DNA of 64,000 nucleotides from Allofournierella_A excrementavium (GCA_019120375.1 DWVE01000027.1:198604-262603), one strand, 5' to 3'. Counted from the first letter of the stretch, positions 8,842 through 17,679 are shown. Made by a program: numbers and translations. The notes: generated by a model not told the origin, from the sequence alone.

Positions 8842-9771
8842 ATGGGGCGCACCGTTCTCGTGGGCAGCACCGGCTTTGTGGGGGGCAACCTCTTGGCGAG
8901 CCACGCCTTTGACGCGGCCTGCCACTCCACCGACGTGGCCGGCCAGTTCGGCAAAGACAACGATCTGGTGGTCTATGCCGGGGTGCCGGCGGCCATGTAT
9001 CTGGCCAACCAGGACCCGGAGGCCGACCTCGCGGTGATGCGCGCCGCGCGGGAGAACCTGCGCCGCCTCGCCCCGAAGCAGGCCGTGCTCATCTCCTCGG
9101 TGTGCGTCTATGCCGACAGCCGGGGCAAGACCGAGTCGGACGAGCCCGAGGGCGCGGCCCTCGCCCCCTACGGGGCCAACCGCCTGCAATTGGAGCAGTG
9201 GGTGAGGGAGGACTTCGACAGCGCCCTCATCGTGCGGCTGCCCGCCCTTTACGGAAAGGGGCTGAAAAAGAACTTCCTCTACGACCTGCACACCGTCACC
9301 CCGGCGCTGCTGCGCCCGGTAAAGTACGAGGAGCTGGCGGCAAAGAGCGGCCTTGTGGCCGCCGGGTACGCCGACGGCGGCAACGGCTTTTACAAGCTGA
9401 CCGGCGGGGTGGACGCGGGGGCTTTACGGGCGTGGTTTTTGCAGAACGACTGGAACGCCCTCAACTTCACCGACAGCCGCTCGGTCTACCAGTTCTACGA
9501 CCTGGCGGGCCTGTGGGGCCACATCGAGACCGCCCTTTGTGCCGGGCTGCGGGTGCTGAATCTGGCAACCCCGCCGGTGAGCGCCGCCGCGGTGTACCGG
9601 GCGGTGACCGGGGGCGGGTTCAAAAACGAGCTGCCCGGCGCGCCCTTTGACTACGACATGCGCACCGAACACGCCGGCCTTTTCGGCGGCGCGGGCGGCT
9701 ACATCTGCACCGAAGAAGAGGAGCTGGCGGGCATCCGCCGCTTCATGAAGAAATGGGAGGAAGAGGCATGA
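8842..9771 (+). CDS. NAD-dependent epimerase/dehydratase-like (extended SDR) protein
   Basis: 309 residues from the ATG at 8842, chosen because AAAGGGG lies upstream. A TTG further up would contain that site. The N-terminal nucleotide-binding loop is VGSTGFVGGN (8-16). The SDR serine is in LISSVCVY (85-86), and the active-site tyrosine is in APYGANRLQLEQW (Tyr110). The position normally held by the catalytic lysine is Arg114, so the usual Tyr-x3-Lys pair is altered. Family members act on nucleotide sugars. Whether this one is catalytically normal is open. It is the first gene of a tightly overlapping cluster and overlaps the next gene in ATGA. Confidence 0.8.
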   Translation: MGRTVLVGSTGFVGGNLLASHAFDAACHSTDVAGQFGKDNDLVVYAGVPAAMYLANQDPEADLAVMRAARENLRRLAPKQAVLISSVCVYADSRGKTESDEPEGAALAPYGANRLQLEQWVREDFDSALIVRLPALYGKGLKKNFLYDLHTVTPALLRPVKYEELAAKSGLVAAGYADGGNGFYKLTGGVDAGALRAWFLQNDWNALNFTDSRSVYQFYDLAGLWGHIETALCAGLRVLNLATPPVSAAAVYRAVTGGGFKNELPGAPFDYDMRTEHAGLFGGAGGYICTEEEELAGIRRFMKKWEEEA

Positions 9772-10550
9772 AACTTTCCGCCTCCAACATCGGCTGGAGC
9801 GCCGCCGAAGACGAGCGGGTCTGGGAAAAAATGAAGCAGCTGGGCTACACCGGCCTGGAGATCGCGCCCACCCGCGTCTTCCCGGAGCGCCCCTACGACA
9901 ACCTGCCCGGCGCGGCGCTGTTCGCCGGGGTGATGTGGCAGAAATACGGTTTTTCCATCCCCAGCATGCAGAGCATCTGGTACGGCCAGACCGGCAGCAT
10001 TTTTGAGCCGGGCGAGGCCGCGGCCCTGGCGGACTACACCGCCCAGGCGCTGGAGTTCGCCTACGCCTGCCACTGCCCCAGCCTTGTGTTCGGCTGCCCC
10101 CGCAACCGCAGCATCCCCGAGGGGCACACCGCCGCCGAGGCGGACAGCTTTTTCGAGCAGCTGGCCTATCTTGCCCAGCGCCGGGGCGCGGTGATCGCGC
10201 TGGAGGCCAATCCCCCGATGTACAACACCAACTTCCTCAACACCCACAAAGAGGTGTTCGCCCTGGCAAAGCGGCTGGACCGGCCGGGCCTCGCCGTCAA
10301 TCTGGACGTGGGGGCCATGGTGGCCGGCGGCGAGACGGCGGCGGACGTGGCCGCCCATCTGCACCGGGTGAGCCATGTGCACATCAGCGAGCCGGGCCTT
10401 GCGCCCATCCGGCCGCGGCCGCTGCACCGGGAGCTGGCGCTGCTGCTCAAGGGCGTGGGCTACCAGGGCTTTGTGTCGCTGGAGATGAAGGCCGCGGGCG
10501 AAGAGGAACTGACCCGCAGCCTGGAGTATGTGGCGGAGGTGTTCGGTTAA
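9768..10550 (+). CDS. Sugar phosphate isomerase/epimerase-like TIM-barrel protein
   Basis: 260 residues of the xylose-isomerase-like TIM-barrel (AP endonuclease 2) superfamily. Recognisable parts are the first strand LSASNIGWS, GLEIAPTRVFPE, the metal-site region IALEANPPMYN, VNLDVGAMVAGGE, and VHISEPGL followed by VSLEMK at the barrel's end. Such enzymes isomerise or epimerise sugars or sugar acids using a divalent metal. The start overlaps the preceding stop by ATGA with GGGAGGAAGAGG upstream. The exact substrate is unknown. Its place between an epimerase-like gene and glycosyltransferases suggests a sugar-precursor step. Confidence 0.8.
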   Translation: MKLSASNIGWSAAEDERVWEKMKQLGYTGLEIAPTRVFPERPYDNLPGAALFAGVMWQKYGFSIPSMQSIWYGQTGSIFEPGEAAALADYTAQALEFAYACHCPSLVFGCPRNRSIPEGHTAAEADSFFEQLAYLAQRRGAVIALEANPPMYNTNFLNTHKEVFALAKRLDRPGLAVNLDVGAMVAGGETAADVAAHLHRVSHVHISEPGLAPIRPRPLHRELALLLKGVGYQGFVSLEMKAAGEEELTRSLEYVAEVFG

Positions 10551-10554
10551 AACC

Positions 10555-11352
10555 ATGGAAGAGCGCAGAAACATCCCCGGCGTGCCGGATTATACCGTGG
10601 AAATGCTGGCGGAAAAGCGCAGCGACTACTGCCTGCTCATCCCCATCATCAACGAGGGCGGGCGCATCCTGAAAGAGCTGGACCGGGCCAAGGCCGCGGG
10701 CGTGTGCGGGCTGGTGGACATCATCCTGTGCGACGGCGGCAGCACCGACGGCAGCATGGAGCTTCCCGGATTGAAGAGCCGGGGGGTGAACTGCCTGCTC
10801 ACCAAGACCGGCCCCGGCAAACAGGGCGCACAGCTCCGCATGGGGCTGCACTTCGCGCTGGAGCGGGGCTACGAGGGCATTTTGACCATCGACGGCAACA
10901 ACAAGGACTCCATCGAGAGCGTGCCCCTTTTTATCGAAAAGCTCAGCGAGGGCTACGACCTGGTGCAGGGCAGCCGCTTCGTCAAGGGCGGCAAAGCGGT
11001 GAACACCCCGCTCTCCCGCTGGCTGGCGGTGCGCTTCATCCACGCGCCGGTCATCAGTCTGGCGGCGCGCCACTGGTTCACCGACACCACCAACGCCTAC
11101 CGGGCTTACAGCCGCGCCTATCTGACCCATCCGGCGGTGCAGCCCTTGCGGGACATCTTCCCCGGCTATGAGCTGCTGGCCTACCTGAGCGTGCGGGCCA
11201 CCCAGCTGGGCCTGAAAGCCTGCGAAGTGCCGGTGGAGCGGGCCTACCCCAAAAACGAGCCCGCCCCCACCAAGATCAAGGGCTTCAAGGGCAATTCGAA
11301 CCTTTTGAAGATACTGTTTGCTGCGCTGGCGGGCAAGTACGACCCGCAATAA
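10555..11352 (+). CDS. Family 2 glycosyltransferase (DPM1-like, soluble)
   Basis: 265 residues. GT-A fold landmarks: LLIPIINEGG, the nucleotide-binding aspartates in ILCDGGSTDGS (Asp60), a TIDGNNKD segment (111-118) at the position of the DxD metal motif, VQGSRFVKGG, and TDTTNAYRAYSR. No membrane helices are apparent, unlike GtrB-type relatives. It should move a sugar from a nucleotide donor, perhaps to a polyprenyl phosphate as in dolichol-phosphate mannose synthases. Only four bases separate it from the previous gene, whose end supplies a GGAGGT site, though at a long distance of 14 bases from the ATG. Confidence 0.85.
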   Translation: MEERRNIPGVPDYTVEMLAEKRSDYCLLIPIINEGGRILKELDRAKAAGVCGLVDIILCDGGSTDGSMELPGLKSRGVNCLLTKTGPGKQGAQLRMGLHFALERGYEGILTIDGNNKDSIESVPLFIEKLSEGYDLVQGSRFVKGGKAVNTPLSRWLAVRFIHAPVISLAARHWFTDTTNAYRAYSRAYLTHPAVQPLRDIFPGYELLAYLSVRATQLGLKACEVPVERAYPKNEPAPTKIKGFKGNSNLLKILFAALAGKYDPQ

Positions 11353-11364
11353 GGGAGGCAAGGC

Positions 11365-12495
11365 ATGACCTACGACAAGATCATTCTGGGCGCGGGGCTC
11401 TACGGCCTCTACGCCGCCGAAAAGTGCGGCGCGGCGGGCCAGCGGGTGCTGGTGCTGGAAAAGGACTCCACCCCCTTCCGGCGGGCCACCTACATCAATC
11501 AGGCCCGGGTGCACATGGGCTACCACTACCCCCGCAGCTATTCCACGGCCATCAAGAGCGCCCACTACTTCGAGCGCTTCTGCCGGGACTATGACTTCTG
11601 CCTTCTGCGGGAGTTCGACCAGGTCTACGCCACCAGCGCCCACTTTTCCTGGACCAACGCCGAGGAATTCCGGCGCTTCTGCGCGGCGGCGAACATCCGC
11701 TGCGACGACGTGGCCCCCTCGAAATACTTCAACCCCGGCCAGTGCGACGGGGCCTTCCTCACCACCGAGTACACCTACGACGCCAACATCCTGAAAGAGC
11801 ATTTTTTGAAGCGCATCGCCGGAATGGAGAACGTGACGGTGCTCTATTCCCATAAGCCGGAGGCCATCAAACAGCTGGGCGGCGTCTGGCAGGTGAAGGC
11901 GGGGGAGATGGCCGCCGAAGCGCCCTTTTTGCTCAACGCCACCTACGCCGGGGTGAACGAAGTGCACGCCATGCTGGGCTTTGAGCCGTTTAAAATAAAG
12001 TACGAGCTGTGCGAGATCATCCTCTGCACCGTGAAAGACAGGCTCAAAGGCACCGGCATCACGGTGATGGACGGCCCCTTCTTCTCCATCATGCCCTTCG
12101 GGCGCACGGGCTACCACAGCCTGACCAGCGTCACCTTCACCCCCCACGTGACCAGCTACGACAGCCTGCCCAGCTTTGCCTGCCAGGCGAAGAGCGGGGG
12201 GCGCTGCCGCCCCGGCGACCTTTACAACTGCAACGACTGCCCGGCAAAGCCCGCCAGCGCCTGGCCTCAGATGAGCCAGCTGGCCCGCAAGTATCTGAAA
12301 GAGGAATACGGCTTTGAATACGCCGGCAGCCTGTTCAGCATGAAGCCCATTCTGAAGGCCAGCGAGATCGACGACTCCCGCCCCACGGTGGTGCGCCGGT
12401 ATTCCGACGCGCCGGCCTTCGTGAGCGTGCTTTCCGGCAAGATCAACACGGTATACGATTTGGACGAGGTGCTGCAAGATGGCTCAGAACAATAA
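11365..12495 (+). CDS. FAD-dependent oxidoreductase (DAO family) with a cysteine cluster
   Basis: 376 residues. The N-terminal dinucleotide-binding motif IILGAGLYGLYAAEKC with downstream acidic residue in VLVLEKD identifies an FAD enzyme. INQARVHMGYHYPRS is typical of DAO-like oxidoreductases that I associate with surface-polysaccharide clusters. Unusual is a cysteine group, Cys273, Cys281, Cys289 and Cys292 (C-x7-C-x7-C-x2-C), suggesting a bound metal or iron-sulfur centre. Substrate unknown, possibly a sugar or amino-sugar alcohol. GGGAGG precedes the ATG. It overlaps the next gene by 17 bases. Confidence 0.8.
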   Translation: MTYDKIILGAGLYGLYAAEKCGAAGQRVLVLEKDSTPFRRATYINQARVHMGYHYPRSYSTAIKSAHYFERFCRDYDFCLLREFDQVYATSAHFSWTNAEEFRRFCAAANIRCDDVAPSKYFNPGQCDGAFLTTEYTYDANILKEHFLKRIAGMENVTVLYSHKPEAIKQLGGVWQVKAGEMAAEAPFLLNATYAGVNEVHAMLGFEPFKIKYELCEIILCTVKDRLKGTGITVMDGPFFSIMPFGRTGYHSLTSVTFTPHVTSYDSLPSFACQAKSGGRCRPGDLYNCNDCPAKPASAWPQMSQLARKYLKEEYGFEYAGSLFSMKPILKASEIDDSRPTVVRRYSDAPAFVSVLSGKINTVYDLDEVLQDGSEQ

Positions 12496-13402
12496 TAAAG
12501 AGAGCAATTTCGTCTCGGCGGTGGTCTGCCTGCACGACGCGGGGCGCGCCGCGGCGGATTTCTTCGCCGCCCTAAACGGAGTGCTGGCGCAGCACTTCGC
12601 CCACTATGAACTCATCGCGGTGAACGACGGCTGCACCGACGACACGGTGCCCGCCCTGAAAGCTTGGGCCGCCGAGCACCTGGAAGCGCCCCTGACGGTG
12701 GTGAACATGAGCCTGCGCCAGGGCGTGGAAAAGGCGATGAACGCCGGCCTCGACGCCGCCATCGGCGACTTTGTGTTCGAGTTCGACCGCCCGGCGATGG
12801 GCTACGACCCGGACCTCATCTGGCAGGCCTATCAGAAAGCCCTCACCGGCTTTGACGTGGTCACCGTCTGCCCCAGCCGCCAGCGGCTGACGAGCAGGGC
12901 CTTTTACCGGGTGTTCAACAGGTTCAGCAACAGCCCCTACAAGCTCTCCACCGACGCGTTCCGGCTGGTGAGCCGCCGGGCCGTCAACCGGGTGAAGGCC
13001 ATCAGCGACGATCTGGCCTACCGCAAGGCGGCCTATGCCGCCAGCGGCCTTGCCTGCGCCAGCCTGACCTTTGAGGGCACGGCGGCGAAGGACGACGAGC
13101 CCCGCCTGGACAAAGCGGTGGACAGCCTCGCCCTCTACACCGACGCGGGCTACAAGCTGAGCCTGGGCATCAGCATGGGGATGATGGTGCTCACGATGGT
13201 GGCCCTGGTCTACACGGTGGCGGTGTTCTGCCTGGGGCAGCCCATCGCCGGCTGGACCACCACCATGCTGGTGCTTTCGGCGGGGCTTTCCGGCCTGTTC
13301 TTCATCCTCACCATCGCGGTGAAGTATCTGAACCTGCTGGTGCGCCTCACCTTTAAAAAGCAGAGCTACCTCATCGAGGGCGTGGAGAAACTGCAAAAAT
13401 AA
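12479..13402 (+). CDS. Family 2 glycosyltransferase-like protein with two C-terminal membrane helices
   Basis: 307 residues laid out like GtrB/polyprenyl-phosphate glycosyltransferases: a GT2 domain (about 10-215) and two hydrophobic helices (about 228-250 and 258-284). The first aspartate motif is kept (AVNDGCTDDT, Asp50), but the usual metal-binding DAD/DxD stretch reads EFDRPAMGYDP (Asp103-Arg104-Pro105). It may therefore use a different mode, or be inactive and structural. The gene overlaps the FAD oxidoreductase by 17 bases and lies 18 bases before the GT-C-like gene. A role in loading or flipping a lipid-linked sugar is an inference from layout. Confidence 0.8.
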   Translation: MAQNNNKESNFVSAVVCLHDAGRAAADFFAALNGVLAQHFAHYELIAVNDGCTDDTVPALKAWAAEHLEAPLTVVNMSLRQGVEKAMNAGLDAAIGDFVFEFDRPAMGYDPDLIWQAYQKALTGFDVVTVCPSRQRLTSRAFYRVFNRFSNSPYKLSTDAFRLVSRRAVNRVKAISDDLAYRKAAYAASGLACASLTFEGTAAKDDEPRLDKAVDSLALYTDAGYKLSLGISMGMMVLTMVALVYTVAVFCLGQPIAGWTTTMLVLSAGLSGLFFILTIAVKYLNLLVRLTFKKQSYLIEGVEKLQK

Positions 13403-13420
13403 CAAAAAGGACCCGTTTGC

Positions 13421-15133
13421 ATGAAAGGTTTCTTTCAAAAGGATATTTTCAAAAAGGACATGAGCCGCCGCGCCTTCTGGATCGCCGTGGTGCTGGTGGT
13501 GCTGGCAAAGCTGGCCGTCAGCCGGTTCCAGATGATCTGGGTCTGGGTAGACGGCGCGCCCATCGACGACGAGCTGATGTTCCGGGCGGCCCAGAGCATC
13601 TCCGCCGGCCAGTGGCTGGGGGAATACGACTGGCTCACCCTCTCGAAGCACATGTTCTTTGCGGTGTGGCTGGCGCTTTGCAACGCGCTGCACATCCCGT
13701 ACCTCGCGGCGGGCCAGCTGCTGGCCTGCGGCGGGGCGCTGGCCTCGGCGCAGGCCTTCGCCCCGGTGCTGCGGCGGCAGAAAAGCCGTTTTCTGGTGTT
13801 CGCCCTGCTGGCCTTCAACCCGGCGGTGAGCGCCAGCTTCACCCTGCGCGTTTACCGGGACAACATCTTCCCGGCCCTGTGCATCTTCTTCTTCGCGGGG
13901 CTCTGCGGCTGGGCGCTGCGCTGGCGCGGGCCGCTGGCAAAGGGCCTGCCCTGGCTGGGCATGTCCGGCCTCGGCCTCGCCCTGGCCTGGCTCACCCGGG
14001 AGGACGGCATGTGGCTGCTGCCCTTTGCCGCCGCGGGCAGCCTCATCCTGCTCGTCACCGCTCTGCGGGCGGCAATGCCCCTGGCAAAAAAGCTGGCCCG
14101 GTGCGCCGCGCTGGCCGTTCCCTTTGCCCTGCTGGCGGCGGGCATCCTGGCCTTCAGCGCCGTGAACTACGCTTATTACGGCGTGTTCACTGTGAGCGAT
14201 TTTTCCTCCGGCGGCTTTTCCGCCGCCATGGGCGCCATGATGCGGGTGGAAGCAGGCCAGTGGCAGCCGCTGGTGAGCGTGAACGCCGAGGCCCGGCAGC
14301 TGCTCTATGAAAAGGTGCCCGCCCTGGCCCCCCTGGAAAAGTGGCTGGAAGAGGACGAGGACCTGCAGAACAGCTTCCGCAACCCGGAGCTGGACGATTA
14401 CCAGTCCGGCAGCTTCTACTGGGCCATCCGCAAGGCGGCGTATTATGAAGGCGTTTACGACAGCGCCCAAAAGGCCGAGGAATACTGGCAGGGCGTGGCG
14501 GACGCCATCAACGAACTGTGCGACGCAGGCGAGCTGCCCTCGAACGGCCCCAGGCGCACCGGCACCACGCCCCCCATCCGGGCGGAGTATGTGGGCCCGG
14601 TGCTGAAAGAGGGCCTGCACAGCCTGTGGTACTCGCTGACCTTCGGCGGGTGCGAGCCCTACGACGCGGAGAACCTCTCCATCGGGCCCACCGAGGACCT
14701 GGAAGTCTGGGAAAACTATCTTGGCCAGCGCACCAACTCCGCCGCCCAGGCGGGCACGGCGCTGCCCTATTACAGCCCGGTGCAGCGGCTGGTCTATCTC
14801 GGCCTGGAGGTGCTGCGCGCCGTCTACGCCGTGGCGCTGCCCGTGGCCTTCGCCGCGGCGGTGGCGCTGCAGGTGAAGAATGCGGCGGCGCTGCTGGGCG
14901 GCGCGCGCAAAAAGCGGCCCATCGCCCCCGGGCGTGGGATGCTGGCGCTGCTGCTGGCGGGCCTCTTCGCCATGGCGCTGCTGCGCTGCTTTATGATCGC
15001 CTTCGTGGAGGTGGCCAGCTTCAACATCGGCACCTACGCGATGTATCTCTCCACCGTGCATCCGCTGCTGCTTTTGTTCAGCGCGGCGGGCATCCTCACC
15101 CTCTGGAAGGAGAACGTCTCATGGCAGAACTGA
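13421..15133 (+). CDS. Polytopic membrane protein, GT-C glycosyltransferase-like
   Basis: 570 residues with about ten hydrophobic helices. The first is at about 18-36 and the following loop carries WVDGAPIDDELMF with Asp49-Asp50, which matches the catalytic acidic pair in the first outer loop of GT-C transferases (GT39/ArnT type). An extracytoplasmic domain without helices (about 250-455) separates the last two or three helices. By analogy it would transfer sugar from a polyprenyl-phosphate donor outside the membrane, fitting the adjacent GtrB-like gene. I cannot name a family with certainty. It overlaps the next gene by 13 bases. Confidence 0.7.
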   Translation: MKGFFQKDIFKKDMSRRAFWIAVVLVVLAKLAVSRFQMIWVWVDGAPIDDELMFRAAQSISAGQWLGEYDWLTLSKHMFFAVWLALCNALHIPYLAAGQLLACGGALASAQAFAPVLRRQKSRFLVFALLAFNPAVSASFTLRVYRDNIFPALCIFFFAGLCGWALRWRGPLAKGLPWLGMSGLGLALAWLTREDGMWLLPFAAAGSLILLVTALRAAMPLAKKLARCAALAVPFALLAAGILAFSAVNYAYYGVFTVSDFSSGGFSAAMGAMMRVEAGQWQPLVSVNAEARQLLYEKVPALAPLEKWLEEDEDLQNSFRNPELDDYQSGSFYWAIRKAAYYEGVYDSAQKAEEYWQGVADAINELCDAGELPSNGPRRTGTTPPIRAEYVGPVLKEGLHSLWYSLTFGGCEPYDAENLSIGPTEDLEVWENYLGQRTNSAAQAGTALPYYSPVQRLVYLGLEVLRAVYAVALPVAFAAAVALQVKNAAALLGGARKKRPIAPGRGMLALLLAGLFAMALLRCFMIAFVEVASFNIGTYAMYLSTVHPLLLLFSAAGILTLWKENVSWQN

Positions 15134-16335
15134 TCGTGGTGGGCGCGGGCGCCGCCGGGCTGATGGCGGCGGGCGCGGCCTGCCGGCTGGGCCACCGGGT
15201 CACCGTGCTGGAACACAGCGAGATGCCCGGCAAGAAAATTCTGGTCACCGGCAAGGGGCGGTGCAACGTCACCAACGACTGCGACGAAAATACCTTTTTG
15301 CAGAACGTGCGCACCAATCCCCGGTTCTTGTTCTCCTCCATCCACGCCTTCCCGCCCTCGGCCGCCATGGAGCTGTTCCAGGAGCTGGGCGTGCCCCTCA
15401 AGACCGAGCGGGGCCGCCGGGTGTTCCCGGTGAGCGATAAGGCCGAGGACATCCGCGCCGCGCTGCTGCGGTACGCCGCCGACGCCAACATCGTGATGGA
15501 CGGCGCAAAGAGCCTCGTGCTGGAAGAGGGGCGCTGCGCGGGCGTGGTCACCAAGGGCGGCCGCCGCCTTTTGGCGGACGGCGTGCTGGTGGCCACCGGC
15601 GGCGTGTCCTACCCCGGCACCGGCTCCACCGGCGACGGCTACAAACTGGCAAAGCAGGCGGGCCACTCCATCGTGGAGCCGGTGCCCAGCCTGTGCAGTC
15701 TGGTCAGCCCGGACCCGGCCTGCAAAAAGATGATGGGCCTTTCGCTGCGCAACGTCACCCTGACTCTACTGCGGGACGACAAGCCTGTGTTCAGCGAGCT
15801 GGGGGAGATGCTGTTCACCCACTTCGGCATCTCCGGGCCGCTGACCCTCTCCGCCTCCAGCTACATCCGGGAGATGGAAAAGCACCGCTGGACGGCGGAG
15901 ATCGACCTGAAGCCCGCCCTGGACGAGGACCAGCTCTACGCCCGGGTGGGCCGGGACTTCCAGCTGCTGGGGGCCAAAAGCGCCCAGGGCGCGCTGGCAA
16001 AGCTGCTGCCCGCCAGCATGCAGCCGGTGATGGTGGAGCGCTGGGGCGTGGACCCGGCGCTGAAAGCCAGCCAGATCGACAAGGAGAGCCGCCGCCGTCT
16101 TGTGAAGCTGATGAAGCACTGGACGGTGCCCGTCACCGCCCGGGGCGACCTTGCCCACGCGGTCATCACCAGCGGCGGGGTGAACGTGAAGGAAGTGGAC
16201 CCCCGCACCATGGCCTCCAAACTCTGCCCGGGGCTGTATTTTGCCGGCGAGGTGCTGGACGTGGACGCCTACACCGGGGGCTATAACCTGCAAATTGCCT
16301 TCTGCACCGCCCAGGCGGCGGCGCGGGCCTTTTGA
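15121..16335 (+). CDS. HI0933-family NAD(P)/FAD-dependent flavoprotein
   Basis: 404 residues. The N-terminal FAD motif is IVVGAGAAGLMAAGAA, then GKKILVTGKGRCNVTN, the family hallmark, then VATGGVSYPGTGSTGDGY, LFTHFGISGPLTLS and the C-terminal ITSGGVNVKEVDP and LYFAGEVLDVDAYTGGYN. These are diagnostic of the HI0933/YhiN family of BaiN-like flavoproteins, whose cellular role is poorly known. ATG at 15121 lies inside the end of the previous gene with GGAAGGAG upstream. It sits directly ahead of cmk, an order I recall as common in Clostridia. Confidence 0.9.
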   Translation: MAELIVVGAGAAGLMAAGAACRLGHRVTVLEHSEMPGKKILVTGKGRCNVTNDCDENTFLQNVRTNPRFLFSSIHAFPPSAAMELFQELGVPLKTERGRRVFPVSDKAEDIRAALLRYAADANIVMDGAKSLVLEEGRCAGVVTKGGRRLLADGVLVATGGVSYPGTGSTGDGYKLAKQAGHSIVEPVPSLCSLVSPDPACKKMMGLSLRNVTLTLLRDDKPVFSELGEMLFTHFGISGPLTLSASSYIREMEKHRWTAEIDLKPALDEDQLYARVGRDFQLLGAKSAQGALAKLLPASMQPVMVERWGVDPALKASQIDKESRRRLVKLMKHWTVPVTARGDLAHAVITSGGVNVKEVDPRTMASKLCPGLYFAGEVLDVDAYTGGYNLQIAFCTAQAAARAF

Positions 16336-16365
16336 AATAAACACACGACAAGGAGCATCGGAACA

Positions 16366-17034
16366 ATGATCTCTGTGGCCATCGACGGCCCCTCCGGGGC
16401 CGGCAAATCCAGCCTGGCGAAGCGCCTCGCCAAGGAGCTGGGCTATCTCTATGTGGACACCGGCGCCATGTACCGTTCCATCGGCCTGTACGCAAAGCGT
16501 GCCGGGGCCGACACCAAAAACGCCGCCGCGGTGGAGGCCCTTCTGCCCTCCATCCGGCTGGAGCTGAAGTATGTGGACGGCGCCCAGCGGGTGCTGCTGT
16601 GCGGCGAGGACGTGAGCGAGGCCATCCGCGCCGAGGAGATCGGCATGGCGGCCAGCGACGTGTCCGCCCACCCGGCGGTGCGCCGGTTCTTGCTGGACAC
16701 CCAGCGGAACATGGCCCTCACCCACGACCTGCTGATGGACGGGCGGGACATCGGCACCGTCATCCTGCCCAACGCCACCGTCAAAATTTTCCTCACCGCC
16801 TCTCCCGAGGCCCGGGCAAAGCGCCGGATGCTGGAACTGCAGCAGAAGGGCCAGCCCGCGGACTACGAGACCGTGCTGGAGGACATCCGCCAGCGGGACT
16901 GGCAGGACACCCACCGGGAAACGGCGCCTTTGAAGCAGGCGGAGGACGCGGTGCTGGTGGACACCAGCGACCTGGACTTTGAAGAGAGCTTCGCGGCCCT
17001 CAAAAACCTCATCCTCAGCCGGGTGGGGCACTAA
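16366..17034 (+). CDS. cmk: Cytidylate kinase
   Basis: 222 residues. The P-loop IDGPSGAGKSSLAKRLA (5-21) and YVDTGAMYRSIGLYAK identify bacterial CMP kinase, which phosphorylates CMP/dCMP using ATP. MDGRDIGTVILPNA and a basic lid segment ARAKRRMLEL follow. Length is normal. An AAGGAGCATC site precedes the ATG. It is part of the conserved run flavoprotein-cmk-plsC-ispH/rpsA. Confidence 0.96.
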   Translation: MISVAIDGPSGAGKSSLAKRLAKELGYLYVDTGAMYRSIGLYAKRAGADTKNAAAVEALLPSIRLELKYVDGAQRVLLCGEDVSEAIRAEEIGMAASDVSAHPAVRRFLLDTQRNMALTHDLLMDGRDIGTVILPNATVKIFLTASPEARAKRRMLELQQKGQPADYETVLEDIRQRDWQDTHRETAPLKQAEDAVLVDTSDLDFEESFAALKNLILSRVGH

Positions 17035-17051
17035 GCGAAGGGAGACAGGCA

Positions 17052-17669
17052 ATGTTTTACGCGATCATTGTGCCCCTTGCGTGGGTCATCTGGCATCTGG
17101 GCTTTGCCATCAAGGTGGTGGGCCGGGAGAACCTGCCCAAGGACGGCCGGGGCTTCGTGCTGGCCCCCAACCACCTCTCCGCCATCGACCCGGTGTTCGT
17201 GGTGCTGGCCCGCTTCTGGGGCAAAAAGATGCTGGTGATGGCCAAGGAAGAGGTCATGCACGTGAACCCCTTCTTCACCTGGTTCTTCCGTCAGGTGGGG
17301 GTGTTCGGCGTCACCCGCGGCCGGGGCGACACCACCGCCGTGGAGGACGCCATCGAAAAGGTGCGGGCCGGCCAGGGGCTGCTCATCTTCCCCGAAGGCA
17401 CCCGCTCCAAGACCGGCGAGCCCGGCAAGCTGAAGAGCGGCGCCTTCGTCATCGCCAGCGCCGCCGGTGTGGACATGATCCCCTGCCGCATCATCTACCG
17501 CCACGGTCACATGCGGCTGTTCAGCCGGGTGCGGGTGTGCTTCGGCGAGCCCATCCCCGCCGAGACGCTGTATCTGGGCGAGCACAAGAGCGCCGCCAAG
17601 CTGCGGGAGAACAAGCAGCTGCTGCTGGACGCGTGGCAGAAGCTTTACGATGAGAACCGCTTTGAATGA
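17052..17669 (+). CDS. plsC: 1-acyl-sn-glycerol-3-phosphate acyltransferase
   Basis: 205 residues. The acyltransferase block I reads APNHLSAIDPVFV, giving the H-x4-D pair (His41, Asp46). Block III is FPEGTRSKTGEPGKLKSG. A hydrophobic N-terminal stretch (1-20) anchors the enzyme at the inner membrane. It acylates lysophosphatidic acid to phosphatidic acid in phospholipid synthesis. Seventeen bases separate it from cmk, and it ends ten bases before the ispH-rpsA start. Confidence 0.93.
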   Translation: MFYAIIVPLAWVIWHLGFAIKVVGRENLPKDGRGFVLAPNHLSAIDPVFVVLARFWGKKMLVMAKEEVMHVNPFFTWFFRQVGVFGVTRGRGDTTAVEDAIEKVRAGQGLLIFPEGTRSKTGEPGKLKSGAFVIASAAGVDMIPCRIIYRHGHMRLFSRVRVCFGEPIPAETLYLGEHKSAAKLRENKQLLLDAWQKLYDENRFE

Positions 17670-17679
17670 GGAGGGGCCC

